Assembly (NCBI GenBank): GCA_036873755.1
Contig: JAVTVY010037112.1
Location: 101,188 to 165,187, forward strand
DNA from: Hanleya hanleyi
Taxonomy: Eukaryota > Mollusca > Polyplacophora > Lepidopleurida > Hanleyidae
Direction: 5' to 3'
DNA length: 64,000 nucleotides
The notes below the pieces were generated by a model. It saw only the letters and a program-made list of their open reading frames with translations, ran no database searches and was not told the DNA's origin. Positions 12,448 through 23,118 of this stretch are shown one piece after another; the first letter of the stretch is position 1; each line of letters starts with the position of its first letter. The translations under genes and the position numbers were made by a program.

Positions 12448-14305
12448 ATTCTGCATGGCGAGACCGCACGTTGCCGCTGTTCTCAATTCCACCAAATCCG
12501 GCGCTTCCGGTAGGCGGGAGACTTGTAAGTTTTTGGCAGAATTGGGAGGCAATCCAGGCGGATTCGTGGGTGTTGAACACCCTACGTCATGGGTATCGAC
12601 TGGAGTTCGCCACGACTCCCCCGTTGACTGCGTCACCCAAGGCGTCTCGAATTCCTGTGCGTCGGGAGCACCTGATGGAGATTCAGAGGTCCGTGGACAA
12701 GTTGGTAGAGAAGGGTACTGCTATAGAACTTCCGCCAAACGATATGTCCCCGGGCTTTTATTCTCCGGTGTTCCTGGTCCCCAAGAAGAACACCACCGAA
12801 ATGCGTATGGTCATAAACCTGCGTCGGTTGAACAAGGACTTCTTGGCCCCGCCTCCTAATTGCCGGATGGAGTCGTTCAGATCTATTCGTTCGGCTCTGT
12901 TACAAGGGGACTGGATGACGTCTCTCGACCTCCAAGATGCATATCTGCATGTTCCGATCTACAGGGCTCATCACAAGTATCTGCGCTTCCTGGTTGGCAA
13001 CCGGAAGTTCCAGTTACGTGTGCTCCGTTTCGGACTATCCACGTCCCTTGTGTCTTCACCAGAATTTTCAACCCGGTGGCGTCATTCCTGCACACCAGAG
13101 GTCTCAAGTACCACTTCTACCTCGACGATTCCCTACTACGGAATCAGTACAGGGAAGAACGCAAGGACACCAATTTCGTTTGGGAGGTCCTTGTTGCTTT
13201 GGGCTATCTTCCTCACGAGGGCAAATCGCAGTTGACACCATCCCAGTCTCGAGTCTTTCTCGGAGTTTCCCACGACACCCTTTCAGCGTTAGCGAAACCT
13301 CCAGAAGACCGCTGGAAGAAAATTCTGACGTCGGTGCCGACGTTTCTGTCAGCATCGCACAGACGTACTCTCCAGTTCGCTGCAATTATCGGCCTGTTAA
13401 CATCAACTCAGGATGTAACACCTCGAGGTCGGTTGCAGCTTCGGCCGTTGATGATGCACCTCAACAACCATTGGCCGAAACGGCACCTGAATCCTACTGT
13501 CCCTGTGACAGAGGATGTCAAACGTCTCCTACGCTGGTGGCTGCAGCCGGAGAACGTGATGATAGGTGTCACCGTCCTACCCTTTCAGCCGTCCCGTCAA
13601 CTGTTTACGGACGCATCGATGGAAGGATGGGGAGCACATTTGGGTTCGAGGTCAATATCCGGCTTGTGGAACGACAGCCAGAGGAGGATGCATATCAATG
13701 TATTGGAGTTCCAGGCCGTAACCCTGGCCATACAGAGATTTCTTCCAGACCTCAGGAACCAACGCTTGTTAGTAGCGACGGACAACACGACAGTCCTGGC
13801 CTACATAAACAAGCAGGGAGGGACTCACTCTCCCCAACTGCTGGATCAAGCACAGAAATTCTTCAACCTATGTTGGGACAACGAAATTTCTGTGCGAGCT
13901 CGCCACATTCCCGGTCATCTGAACGTCCTGGCCGACGCATTGTCCAGACCGAATCAGATAATATCGACCGAATGGCAGCTCCACGAAGACATCCTAGCCC
14001 AGATGTCTCGGATATGGGAGACGCCGAATGTAGATCTGTTCGCCACCCGTTGGAACCATCTACTGCCGGCCTATGTGTCTCCCGTTCTGGATCCAGCAGC
14101 CCTGGCAGTCGGCGTCCTGTCTTGGGACTGGTCCGGCATGATTGCGTACGCCTACCCGCCGCCAGCAATCTTGTCGCAAGTCCTCCGAAAGATCCAAGCA
14201 CAGCCGTGCGTGGTCTACCTTGTGACTCCGTGGTGGCCCGCTCGCCCTTGGTTTGCAGACCTGATGGATCTTCTCATAGACGTGCCTCGTCGGCTGCCGC
14301 TGTGA
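12027..14305 (+). pseudogene. DIRS polymerase: reverse transcriptase, RNase H and methyltransferase-like domain, with one frameshift
   Basis: The RT N-half is in frame 0 (to 13235) and the rest in frame 2 (to 14305). The break is near 13045-13055, just after RFGLSTS. RT motifs in order: VINLRRLNKDF, SLDLQDAYLH (12921-12950, catalytic Asp), RFGLSTS (primer-grip side) and YLDD (13118-13129). RNase H follows with LFTDAS (13601-13618), a Glu in NVLEFQAV, ATDNTTVL and the last Asp in HLNVLADALSR, so all four acidic residues are visible. The segment from about 13990 to 14280 (VDLFATRWN, then SWDWSGMIAYAYPPP) matches what is known as the Dam-like methyltransferase region of DIRS1-like elements. It copies element RNA to DNA in the retrotransposition complex. 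The stop TGA overlaps the ATG of the recombinase ORF. Confidence 0.9.
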
Positions 14306-15456
14306 TGGAACCTGCTTCGTCAGCCGAGATCCAGCCTGTACCACTCGAATCCCGGTCTATTTCAACTGACCGCGTTCAAGTGCTCCAGCATCAGCTCGTT
14401 GAGGCTGGATTTTCTGTCGAAGCGTCCGAAAGGATGGTCCGGTCCACCAGAGCATCAACGACTGCGGTGTACCAGAACAAGTGGAAGTCCTTCGCTACCT
14501 GGTGTTTTGGACGTGGGATTGATCCAACCTCTGCCTCTGTTCACCAGGTAGCAGACTTCCTTTTGCATCTGTTTCATGACAGGCAGCTTGTTCCGGCCAC
14601 TGTCGACGGCTATCGGTCCGCTATCTCCAGGGTGCCTCAATTGACCACAGGTGTCAACCCATCACTCGACGTCAACCTTTCTGCCCTTCTTCGTTCCTTT
14701 CGGGTGGAAAGGCCTACTCCGACACCGCAGCTTCCTAAATGGGATTTGGCTCTGGTTCTTAGACGGCTTTCTGAGCCTCCCTTCGAACCTATCGGCACCT
14801 GTGAGATGAAGTTTCTCTCCTACAAGACCGTCTTTCTGATCGCCTTTGCATCTGCCGCCCACGTATCAGAAATCCATGCCTTGGACTTCAGGTCTTTGAG
14901 ATACAACCCTAAGTGGACCTGGGTGGCGTTATCTACTCTCCCGGACTTTGTTGCTAAGAATCAGTCACTCTACGACAATCTTCCGAGAGAGTTCGTCATC
15001 CCGGCTCTGTCCAACATCCTGTCCGCAGCTGTTGACGACGACAGAGTCATGTGCCCCGCCAGGGCTCTCTCCTGCTACCTGGCACGTGTGGAGCATATGA
15101 GAGCCGGGCGGGTGCGTCTATTCATCCCTTTTGGGCCCTCTTCAAAGCAGGAGATATCTAAAAATACTATATCTGCCTGGCTTGCCAAGACCATTCGTTT
15201 GGCGTACACGGACGTACCACCTGAGGTAATTTCCTTATCCAAGGTCTCCGCCCATGAGGTCAGGGCCATGGCGGCATCCTGGCCTCTATGGACCAATAGA
15301 TCCGTGTCCGACATTACGTGGGCCTGCTACTGGAGGAGTAATGTTACCTTCGTCTCACACTACCTTCAGGATTTGACGCTCCAACGACGGGACATTTACT
15401 CACTGGGACCCCTGGTGGCTGCCCAGTCTGTTGCGGACCCGTCATCCTCGCACTAG
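14305..15456 (+). CDS. DIRS tyrosine recombinase (phage-integrase family), catalytic Arg I replaced by His
   Basis: 383 codons, starting at an ATG that overlaps the upstream stop (TGATG), an arrangement suited to termination-reinitiation. The N-terminal part has the SAM-like core-binding fold signature (STTAVYQNKWKSFATWCFGR at residues 53-72). The catalytic domain has the H-x-x-R box SAHEVRA (His317, Arg320) and the nucleophile Tyr353 in SHYLQD. The expected first Arg, normally in a K/A-R-V-S-E-L/I-H-A-L context, is His186 here (AAHVSEIHAL, codon CAC at 14860-14862). The enzyme would insert the circular DNA intermediate of the element without a target duplication. The ORF is otherwise intact, but losing Arg I usually abolishes activity in this family. 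Confidence 0.9.
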   Translation: MEPASSAEIQPVPLESRSISTDRVQVLQHQLVEAGFSVEASERMVRSTRASTTAVYQNKWKSFATWCFGRGIDPTSASVHQVADFLLHLFHDRQLVPATVDGYRSAISRVPQLTTGVNPSLDVNLSALLRSFRVERPTPTPQLPKWDLALVLRRLSEPPFEPIGTCEMKFLSYKTVFLIAFASAAHVSEIHALDFRSLRYNPKWTWVALSTLPDFVAKNQSLYDNLPREFVIPALSNILSAAVDDDRVMCPARALSCYLARVEHMRAGRVRLFIPFGPSSKQEISKNTISAWLAKTIRLAYTDVPPEVISLSKVSAHEVRAMAASWPLWTNRSVSDITWACYWRSNVTFVSHYLQDLTLQRRDIYSLGPLVAAQSVADPSSSH

Positions 15457-15748
15457 ACCTCCTAGTGGTTTTACCATTTTTTAAAAAATCTGGTAAGTGT
15501 CTGCTCTCCCCAAATTTTCAAAAAAGAGGGGGGCGGGAGGTTTCGGTCTAGTGCTTGTCAGCTATTCACTAGGCCCGCTTATTGTATATATTTAGGGTTG
15601 GGTGATTATATCGATGGCCATATCGTCATGCTACATGTCTTTATGGCACTCGATTATCTCGCTGACTCCTGTTTTATCCTTCGCCTATGCTTGAGACTTT
15701 TTCTGTTTTGACCACTATTTCCCTCCTCCTGCTATGATATTCTAGCAA
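15457..15748 (+). other. DIRS 3' non-coding region
   Basis: Pyrimidine-rich sequence between the recombinase stop and the internal complementary region, with T/A and purine homopolymer runs (15476-15488, 15520-15540). No ORF or clear poly(A) signal recognised. Confidence 0.6.
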
Positions 15749-15842
15749 TAAGGTATGTGAAGGTAAGTTTTACAGCGCAAGAAATATGAAAAATTTGAAA
15801 ATCAATTTTCCTATTTCTAAGCTTAAACTTACCTTCACATAC
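15749..15842 (+). repeat. DIRS internal complementary region
   Basis: 15749-15787 is the reverse complement of the left outer end (about 8738-8775). 15787-15842 is the reverse complement of the right outer end (about 16037-16097), carrying AAGCTTAAACTTACC. The two halves meet at ATATGAAAAA, so the right and left termini are joined in complement. In DIRS elements such a region is thought to template completion of a circular DNA intermediate. Confidence 0.92.
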
Positions 15843-15887
15843 CGTGATGGCCCTCCCAGCCTCCACGCTGATGGGTTATTCACACTG

Positions 15888-16097
15888 CGATTGAATAGGA
15901 AAGAAGGAAGTGACGTGGTCAGACAGAGAGGGTGCTGGGTACTCGCGCATGGGCATTGGGCATTACAGGGACTATTTTCTTTTGGTTCTGTGGTAAGGTT
16001 TTACAATAGAGCAATCACATAGGAACACGATAGCAATAAGGTATGTGAAGGTAAGTTTAAGCTTAGAAATAGGAAAATTGATTTTCAAATTTTTCAT
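15888..16097 (+). repeat. DIRS right inverted terminal repeat
   Basis: Reverse complement of 8755-8928 with few mismatches, followed by a right-only extension (AAGCTTAGAAATAGG to TTTTTCAT) that is complemented inside the internal region. This sets the right end at about 16097. Confidence 0.92.
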
Positions 16098-16485
16098 GTT
16101 TCAATGAATTTTCCGTTGTTAAATTTCAGGAATGTTGTAGATTTGGCATCCAGTACACTTCCGATTGTTGTTATTGTGATGTTTCTGGACTCCATATTGG
16201 TAAACAACAATATTTCTCCACGATATATAAATCTGCTCAGCTATTTGTATGATTGAACATGTTTAAGACGGCTTCTTGTCGGAATCATTCAAAACGTTTC
16301 TATCTTGTACAATATCCTCTCATGATTCATCCCTCTTAGATTCTGGTGTTACTGGTGTCAATCTGAAAATGCATTTTTGTATTGCTATGGCACAATGATA
16401 GCAAGATATTTGGCTCATCATTTCCTACCTTTTATCCAAGGGGCAGTGAGAAAATAACGTGCAGATCCCCATCTGTTAATCTACC
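16098..16485. other. Unassigned spacer
   Basis: No gene, repeat or foldback recognised between the DIRS end and the TTAA element. Confidence 0.5.
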
Positions 16486-16995
16486 TTAATCCTATCTGAC
16501 CTGGGCTTTTTGGGACGTATCCTGGCCCCGTGGGGCGAAATGGCCGTACCCTTTTTCGTGCCCTTTGAGCTAGGGGGCTGAAACTTACCACACCATACCC
16601 TTGGGTCAAGCTCTACCAGAAAATGTAAAAGAATCCAAGATGGCCGCTTCGATGACGTCACAGTGACGGCATTTTTTGGTCGATTTTTCGGTCAGATTTT
16701 CTGAAGTTTTTGTTTATGCAATTTCTCCGCAAAAACTGCATGATAAATTAGTAAATATTAAATGTGATTTGAAATAAAATAGTTTTTGTCCACTTTTCAC
16801 CGCGGAAAATGACGAAGAAAACTCACTTTTCTGGTACCCCACGTGGTCGCCATATTGAATTTACCCATGATCCTCTGCTCTGGGGTCATGCAAATAGGTC
16901 AAAATAACCCCCGCTAAACTATAAGGTCACGGAGTTTCAGTTCTCCATTTTTTGGCGTTCCGGAGATAGCGCAGAAAGTTTGCTTGGTAGGGGGC
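16486..16995 (+). mobile_element. TTAA miniature element (piggyBac-like MITE), right end missing
   Basis: Begins TTAATCCTATCTGACCTGG, a one- or two-base variant of the family terminus TTAACCCTAYCTGGCCTGG. It shares the family body: GGGGGCTGAAACTTACCACA, the ACCCTTGGGTCAAGCTCTA block, ATCCAAGATGG, and further on GTTCCGGAGATAGCGCAGAAAG. Other copies are at 21893, 27352, 53230 (inverted, complete) and 59913 (inverted). The terminal CCAGGCCTGGTAGGG is absent, so the right boundary is approximate. Non-coding. Confidence 0.8.
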
Positions 16996-17115
16996 GGGGG
17001 GGTGGTGTCCACCAGAATTTTGAAACTCGAAGGATAGAAGAAATGATCGACTGTTGAATTAAGCATAATTTCGTCGTAGACGTTGACTTGCTGCTGAAGG
17101 TCGAATTCGAATTGC

Positions 17116-17633
17116 TAAAGGCCCATTTCCACAGCACGCTTCGCGACAACCACAACAGCAAACCACAACTATATGCAGTTCGGCATATTTCCACAGAACG
17201 TGTCATGACAGCGACACTCTCTCCATTTCAGCCATTCAACAAAAGGGATTCCCTTCAACGTAACCGGGCTAACGATTTATATTCCCTCTGATTGATCAAT
17301 AGTTCAGCGACAACGCGTTGAAATAGCCCTAGTTCTAATCGTGCCGCGCCTCAAAAATGTGGTTCTGATGTCCCCGCAACTGATGCATGCTTTGAGTACT
17401 GCACCATTGAATAACATGAGGGTTATTTTTCGGATGTGGTTGTCGCTGAACTATTGACCAATCAGAGGGGATAGAAATCGTTGGCCCGGTTACGTTGAGG
17501 GAAATCCCTTCCGTTGAATGGCTGAAATGGCGGGAGTGTCACTGTACCGCGTGCTGTGGAAATGCGCCGAACTGCATAATTGTGGTTTGCAGTTGTGGTT
17601 GCCGCGAAGCCTGCTGTGGAAATGGGCCTTTAG
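17116..17633. mobile_element. Inverted-repeat miniature element with about 185-bp arms
   Basis: The left arm starts CTAAAGGCCCATTTCCACAG and the right arm ends with its complement (GGAAATGGGCCTTTAG). The arms (about 17116-17300 and 17447-17633) match along their length with scattered mismatches, leaving about 150 bp of centre. No coding capacity. Long matching arms around a short centre are typical of foldback-type MITEs; I cannot assign a superfamily. Confidence 0.85.
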
Positions 17634-18247
17634 AGGTTGATATTATGTAATTATCGATGGAAAGCATTGGAAACTTCACAATATGCAATCATTCAGCAGA
17701 TCAAAACTTGAGGCGGATACTGGTAGAATATCGATAGAGAATTTTGTCGCGGGTAAGCAAGACCTTTATATTCTTCTGGTAGACTGAGAAACCCGTTTCG
17801 ATTGCTTGAAGCCATATCTGCATAGACCAACACCGGTTGAAGAGATTAAATATAAATTTGAACTCATTTTTGTAGGCCATTTCCATGGGGACGCTACGAG
17901 GTTGTGGTCGGCAATTTGTTGGTGCCCTGTGTAACGTCCTGTGGTATATAATGGTCGCTATCCCAAGTTCCGTGGTTTTCATGTTCGTTTTAAAAATTGG
18001 AAGCCAAGGTAAAATGCGATATCACAGAATCAGCAATTCTTTGTGACAAATCATAAATGAATCCGAATTAAATACTTAAAAACAATTGTCATCGAATTCA
18101 GATACAGTTTCGCCCAGAACCAAGTACCTTCATATAGGTTGTCCAGTACTGCGCAACGCATTCATGATATGTAGATTAATGCATGTGGTGCGCGTCACCA
18201 TGGTGCACTCTGATGTACCATAGTGTACTAAGGTGCACAACGAGCTT
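17634..18247. other. Unassigned spacer
   Basis: A 93-codon minus-strand frame at 17701-17982 matches no family I recognise and looks like chance. Confidence 0.5.
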
Positions 18248-18488
18248 AGTAGTAAATAAAGGTGAAATTCCCGCGCATTCAGGTGCAGATAACTCTGTTT
18301 CAACAATTCTTGGTTATCTCCCCTGATTCGTACCGGAAGTGACCATTGACCCCTGCGCATGCACACAATAGCGGATACAAATTGTGCGCAGGGGTTAAAG
18401 GTCACTCCCGGTACGAATCAGAGGAAACAGGAATTGTTCAGAGCTATCTGCCCCTGAATACGCGCCAGTTTTCCCTTTCACTAATTAT
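18248..18488. repeat. Short palindromic foldback (about 240 bp)
   Basis: Arms about 18248-18372 and 18380-18488 are inverted copies around CAATAGCGGATACAAATTG. They share GATTCGTACCGGAAGTGACC in one arm and its complement in the other, together with ACCCCTGCGCA. No gene inside. Confidence 0.85.
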
Positions 18489-18790
18489 CAAATGACGTCA
18501 CTATGACATCACATCCGGTCACGTGACATTCGGGTCACAGGTTACGTTTGGGTCAAAAGGCCACTTCCGGTCACGTGACGGCCCAGCAAGAGTTATGTGC
18601 CCCTACATTAGTCTTCATGGAGCCGTAGCTGCCTTTACATCTAAATAGGCCTCCAACGGTCATTTTACTACTCATCAAGTCGACGTCACTATGACGTCAC
18701 ATCCGGTGACGTGACATCCGGGTCACAGGTCACATCCGGGTCAAAGAGCACTTCAGGTCACGTGACGGCCCAGCAATAAGTCCCTACATA
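18475..18790 (+). repeat. Two-copy direct repeat rich in TGACGTCA-like and CACGTG motifs
   Basis: Copy 1 (about 18475-18615) and copy 2 (about 18660-18790) share GACGTCACTATGACRTCACA, two CACGTGAC or GTGACGTGAC sites, GGGTCACAGGT and GACGGCCCAGCAA. Each copy therefore carries CRE-like (TGACGTCA) and E-box-like (CACGTG) palindromes. Whether proteins bind there is unknown. Confidence 0.8.
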
Positions 18791-18795
18791 AGACC

Positions 18796-19190
18796 TCAGT
18801 GACGTAATCTCCCAGAATGCACGTCATTAAACATGGTTCCCGACAATATCGCCAGCTATATGCCCAGTATAAATGACAAGTGGGGCACCCTCAGCTTCTC
18901 CACATAGCCTTACAGCGAGAGAAGGGAAATCCCCAAAACCGTACGCGTATTGGCACGGAAAAATACATAAATAAAGGGGAAGTAAGACTTATAGTAATAA
19001 AGATAACCTATAGGTGTTGTAACCAATATATTCTGTTTATTTATTCGGGAAATGTCTCTCAACGAGAGTTTGGCAGTTTGTTTTCTCCAATGATTATTAT
19101 TGTGCCATGACGTTATTTCATAATTATTAGATGGCACTGAAATTTGCAGGAGCGTTTCGGCAGTTTTCGGGTAGATTGATATACATGTAA
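18796..19190. other. Unassigned AT-rich spacer
   Basis: Overlapping 75-76-codon frames on opposite strands (18880-19137) match no known family and probably are not genes. Confidence 0.5.
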
Positions 19191-19191
19191 A

Positions 19192-19575
19192 TACAATCGT
19201 CTACTCCGTCATTCATTATTCAGTCGTCGTCCATTAGAGAATTTCCGCGTCATGATCCAAAAATCTAATTCATATAACAGCATTAGCACTAAATTAAAAC
19301 AAAAGGATTCATAATAAACATAAAAGTAGGCTAGTTACCCACAGGAGAGAAACGGTCGACAGTTCATTCAGTGTTTCCAGAAAAACGTCATGATATTCCA
19401 GAAATATCAGATCCGTATCGCTCTTCAGTATTCTTAATCTGTATGATTTTCGTAGAAAAGCCGTTATCTTGAGAATGGTGTATCTCAGTCACGCTTTGAT
19501 AGTGACCGTTCATAAGAACATTATGGGGATATTGAAGTGCATGGGTCCATATGGCCCTTAGTCCAGATCGATTGA
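19192..19575 (+). repeat. Dispersed repeat R3, copy 1
   Basis: Aligns by eye along about 380 bp with 42295-42675. Shared blocks include ATTCAGYCGTCGTCCATTAG, CATATAACAG and GTATCTCAGTCACGCTTTGA. The first about 60 bp also occur in each satellite unit (about 2196-2262). Non-coding; type unknown. Confidence 0.85.
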
Positions 19576-19700
19576 CTACGATAGCTAATATTCGATCGTT
19601 TGAACCGTACTACATGACACTGGCCACGCCCACTCCCGTATTGCACCATGACTGCAACTGATGGTGCACCGGAGGTTCGCTACTCATGGTTTAATTCCGC

Positions 19701-20118
19701 TTAAAGCTCAGCTCACACGGCGAACATTTTGCTGTATTAGAATCAAAAATTACATTCCGAGCTGTTTTGTCTGCTGTGTGCGGGGCCCCATAAACAGAAC
19801 ACATCTGTTCGGAACAAATGTGAGATCAAACTTGTTTGGTAACATGTTTTGCCCTGGAACAATTTTTCGTCGTCTGTGTGCGGTGACTGCGAACATTTCT
19901 CGGAACATTTTCCAACTATTACCCAATCAACTGGCGAGCCTCTCCCATGTGACAGAGGGGGCTACGTCTACTTGTGGTGCTGGCGGTTTGTTTCGAGAAG
20001 AAGTGTTCGCTGTGTGCGGGGAACTGGAACAAAAACAGGCAAAAACGCGAAGCACTGTTTTTTGTTCAATGTTTTTGTTCTGATAGAACAAAATGTTCGC
20101 TGTGTACGTTGGGCTTAA
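19701..20118. mobile_element. TTAA-flanked inverted-repeat miniature element (about 410 bp)
   Basis: TTAA at 19701-19704 and 20115-20118 flank imperfect inverted termini: ACACGGCGAACATTTTG on the left and CAAAATGTTCGCTGTGT on the right. Several more GTTCG/CGAAC and GTGTGCGG motifs lie inside. TTAA duplication fits a piggyBac-type origin, but the termini differ from the CCCTAYCTGG family. Frames of 140 and 89 codons run through it with no recognisable domain. It sits in the start of repeat B at 20119. Confidence 0.65.
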
Positions 20119-20345
20119 GCCGGTGCTAGGGGCCGTGTGGATACTTCATAGGCTCAACCTGGACAGCTGCAATAAAAGCGCGGCTGAGATACTAAGGCAA
20201 CATCCGAGAATCCATCTATTCTCGGGTCTGAATGTGAGGTGCCGAGGGAAGCTTTCCTGTGGAGTTATATGGTTGCTTTTTAATCGCCAGACGTCACTCA
20301 GTTTTTCCCACCTGCTGCATATCACTCCAACCAGTAGTGCACTAC
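20119..20345 (+). repeat. Dispersed repeat B, copy 1
   Basis: Starts GCCGGTGCTAGGGGCCGTGTGG and contains CAATAAAAGCG, CGGCTGAGATAC and GAAGCTTTCCTGTGGA. Related copies are at 39083, 54736, 55246 and 58409. The conserved AATAAA suggests an LTR or retroposon 3' end, but no family could be named. Confidence 0.75.
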
Positions 20346-21010
20346 AAAGATTAGTTTTTGACGGCACTGTATCCACGCCGTTTGTCATTACTAAAAGATT
20401 TTTTTTGGGAACACATCATTCATAGTTACCAAGAGATTTGACTAACTCTGAAGTTTTGCTCATGTTAGCTTCTGTAGAAAATATCATCTCTGGTGTTCTA
20501 TTATATCCGAGCCTTCTTTCAGCATCTATTTGCGGATCAATTGTCCAAGTGACCAGAACTCGTTGACGAAAACGTAAACTGACTAAAAGAGACGACCCAT
20601 TTCGCTAGAGCTGAACCGGGAAATGTTCACTGGATAAGCTTAACATATGCATAAGCTATATAACTGGACATGATCGATACAGGGTCTCAGGTATAACATA
20701 TGAAATATATTTCTGATGATGTATTTATTATTCTTTTTATACTCGCAAGGTTTCTGGTGGGGGCTAGTTTGTGGATGTGGACCGATGGCGTGTATGTACC
20801 TCTTCATCATTAGTCGAATAGACTGGCAGAATGAAGTTCAAAAGGTACGAAGGCTTCATTGTTCTCTGTATAATATAGCTGTGACAAAATATGCAAAAGC
20901 ATTGTGCTATAGCTTTCCGGAACGTGTCTGATCTCCCCCTGAATAACTGCCGCTCTTTAAGATTAGAGGTATTAGAAGCTGCTTCCGGGAAGTAGTCGCC
21001 TCGGTTTCAC
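20346..21010. other. Unassigned spacer
   Basis: No gene or repeat recognised. A 71-codon frame at 20716-20931 has a hydrophobic start but no family resemblance. Confidence 0.45.
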
Positions 21011-21067
21011 TTTTCCTACGAAGTAGGCTCTCATTTGCAAATTGTCCGGTAATAAGTGAGTGAGTGA
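21011..21067 (+). repeat. Short dispersed repeat R4, copy 1
   Basis: TTTTCCTACGAAGTAGGCTC and CAAATTGTCCGGTA are shared with 39711-39770, and both copies end in short GTGAGTGAG or GTCAGTCAG repeats. Probably the end of a SINE-like element. Confidence 0.65.
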
Positions 21068-21892
21068 GTCCATCGGAATACTTTCATCGGCAAATTAAGG
21101 AGAACCGTTGATATTAGAACCTTGATTTTTTGCATGAAGGTGCATTAGGGACTGTTACCAGCAAGTTCTGATCTGACCTACTTTTGATGAAAATTTCTGG
21201 TGATGTTTGATGAAAATTTCTTGTGATTCTGACTTGGACTGTGCCCATATTAATATTGGCAGGATTTCAACTTGAGGCGGGGGGATTTCCAAGAGTTCAG
21301 CGCGCGTCGAAGTCCTAATGCTGCCATGTCACCATAGACACCCGCAATTATTTGAAATAATATATTGATCAACTAGTCTAGAATATTTGTTTGAAAATCT
21401 ATTTTTTTTATATTTTCTACATGAACCAATAGATCTTGTACACGTGTACATTATGAAGATAATTTTCTTGAAAAATAGACTATTAAATTACTAAAACTAA
21501 TTGTGAGGTCCTTTGGTACCTACCGGAAGTTCTCTGCACCAATACGGCCCTGATGAAACAAGGGAGATAAAACGCTTTCCGAATTGGGCTATTGGGATGG
21601 CTGGATATTATGATGCGGAGCCAGTCTACGTCGAAAGGAACGCAACAAAATATTATTGTGCATGGAAATGTTAGTCCTGATTTGTATGTGAACTGTATAT
21701 CGACGTATCTTGTCAACTTTGTGATTTCGGTGTGTTTATTTTGTAGGCTGAGAAACGGACCACGGAAGGGAGAAACAAGGAAGTGTTGACAGAGAAATCC
21801 CCACTATTTTTGGATAATATAGGTATATTTTGTCAATATACAAGTGTTAAGTAAAGTCTAATTCCTTCTATTAAATAATTCGATGCGAAAAC
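21068..21892. other. Unassigned spacer
   Basis: AT-rich, including T-rich and TGATGAAAATTTCT direct repeats near 21190-21225. No gene recognised. Confidence 0.45.
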
Positions 21893-22250
21893 TTAACCCT
21901 ATCTGGCCTGGGAGATTTGGGACCTGTCCAGGCCTGGGAGGGCCGAAATGTCACCCTCATTAAATATTTTTTTACCCCTTGAGATAGGGGGCTGAAACTT
22001 GCCACACTACACCCTTGGGTCAAGCTCTAACAGAAAATGTAAAAATAATCCAAGATGGTCGCTTCGATGACGTTACGTCATTTTCAAAACGGTCATTTTT
22101 TTATTTTTAGATTTTTTTATTTATGTGTTTTCATCACAAAAAGTGCATGGTACATTAGCAAATAATAAAACTGATTTGAATTAAATTAGTTTTTCCCACT
22201 TTTCGCGGCAGAAAAGCAGGAATTTTGATGAAAAATGACGAAAACAGCAT
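21893..22250 (+). mobile_element. TTAA miniature element, left half (split copy)
   Basis: TTAACCCTATCTGGCCTGG opens at 21893 and the family body follows to about 22250 (ATGACGAAAACAGCATTTTT). The rest of the element resumes at about 27352 and ends near 27582. A later 5.1-kb block separates the halves. Confidence 0.85.
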
Positions 22251-23118
22251 TTTTTAACACATCTGGGCCGAAGGCCCGATGGGCTTATGTCATGGCCTGA
22301 TTGTCCGTCGTCTTTTGTTATCGCGATTCCTCAGGAACTACTGCATGGATCTTTCTCAAATTTGGTACACAAGGTCCCCTTGGGGTCTAGTTGTGCAAGA
22401 TACCTTTTGTGGTCTGATTCAGAAATCCAATATGGCCACCAGGCGGCCATCTTGAATTTCCCGATGAAACATTGTTATCGCGATTTCTCAGGAACTACAG
22501 CATAGATCTTTCTCAAATTTGGTACACAGGTTCCCTTTGGGGTCTAGTTGTGCAAGATACATTTTGTGGTCTGATTCAAAAATCCAATATGGCCACCAGG
22601 CGGCCATCTTGGATTTCCCCATGGAACATGGTTATTGCGATTTCTCAGGAACTACTGCATGGATATTTCTCAAATTTGGTACACAGGTTTCCCTTGGGGT
22701 CTAGTTGTGCAAGATAGCATTTGTGGTCTGATTCAAAAACCCAATATGGCCAACAGGCGGCCATTTTGGATTTCTCCATGAAACATTGTTATTGCGATTT
22801 CTCAGGAACTACTTCATGGATCTTTCTCAAATTTGGTACACAGGTTCCCCTTGGGGTCTAGTTGTGCAAGATACCTTTTGTGGTCCGATTCAGAAATCCA
22901 ATATGGCCACCAGGCGGCCATCTTGAATTTCCCGATGAAACATTGTTATCGCGATTTCTCAGGAACTACTGCATAGATCTTTCTCAAATTTGGTACACAG
23001 GTTCCCCTTTGGGGTCTAGTTGTGCAAGATACCTCTTCTGCTCTGATTTGAACATCTCATATGGCCACCAGGCGACCATCTTGGATTTCCCCTTGAAACT
23101 TTGTTATCACGATTTCTC

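Larger units (their letters stand above)
8738..16097 (+). mobile_element. DIRS-type tyrosine-recombinase retrotransposon (about 7.36 kb)
   Basis: All structural hallmarks of a DIRS element are present: inverted termini (8738-8928 and 15888-16097), an internal complementary region at 15749-15842 that joins the complements of both outer ends, and the gene order gag, RT-RNase H-methyltransferase-like, tyrosine recombinase, all on the plus strand. There is no target-site duplication at the ends, as expected for DIRS integration by recombination. The coding regions carry a nonsense codon in gag, a 0.44-kb internal duplication, a frameshift in RT and a missing catalytic Arg in the recombinase, so this copy is very probably not autonomous. 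The termini are well preserved, so it may still be mobilisable in trans. Confidence 0.93.

Noticed and set aside
11627..12636. Minus-strand frames of 185-189 codons across the gag duplication
   Set aside because: Antisense shadows of gag; no recognised domain and duplicated only because the DNA is duplicated.
12937..15456. 839-codon frame covering the RT to recombinase region
   Set aside because: Up to 14305 it is a shadow of the RT-RNase H frame (low-complexity, no motifs); only the part from 14305 is real, the recombinase.
17116..17633. Assignment of the inverted-repeat element to a named transposon superfamily
   Set aside because: The termini CTAAAGGCCC do not decide a superfamily and no clear target-site duplication was found.
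19661..20083. 140-codon frame in the TTAA-flanked element
   Set aside because: Lies within a miniature inverted-repeat element and has no transposase motifs.
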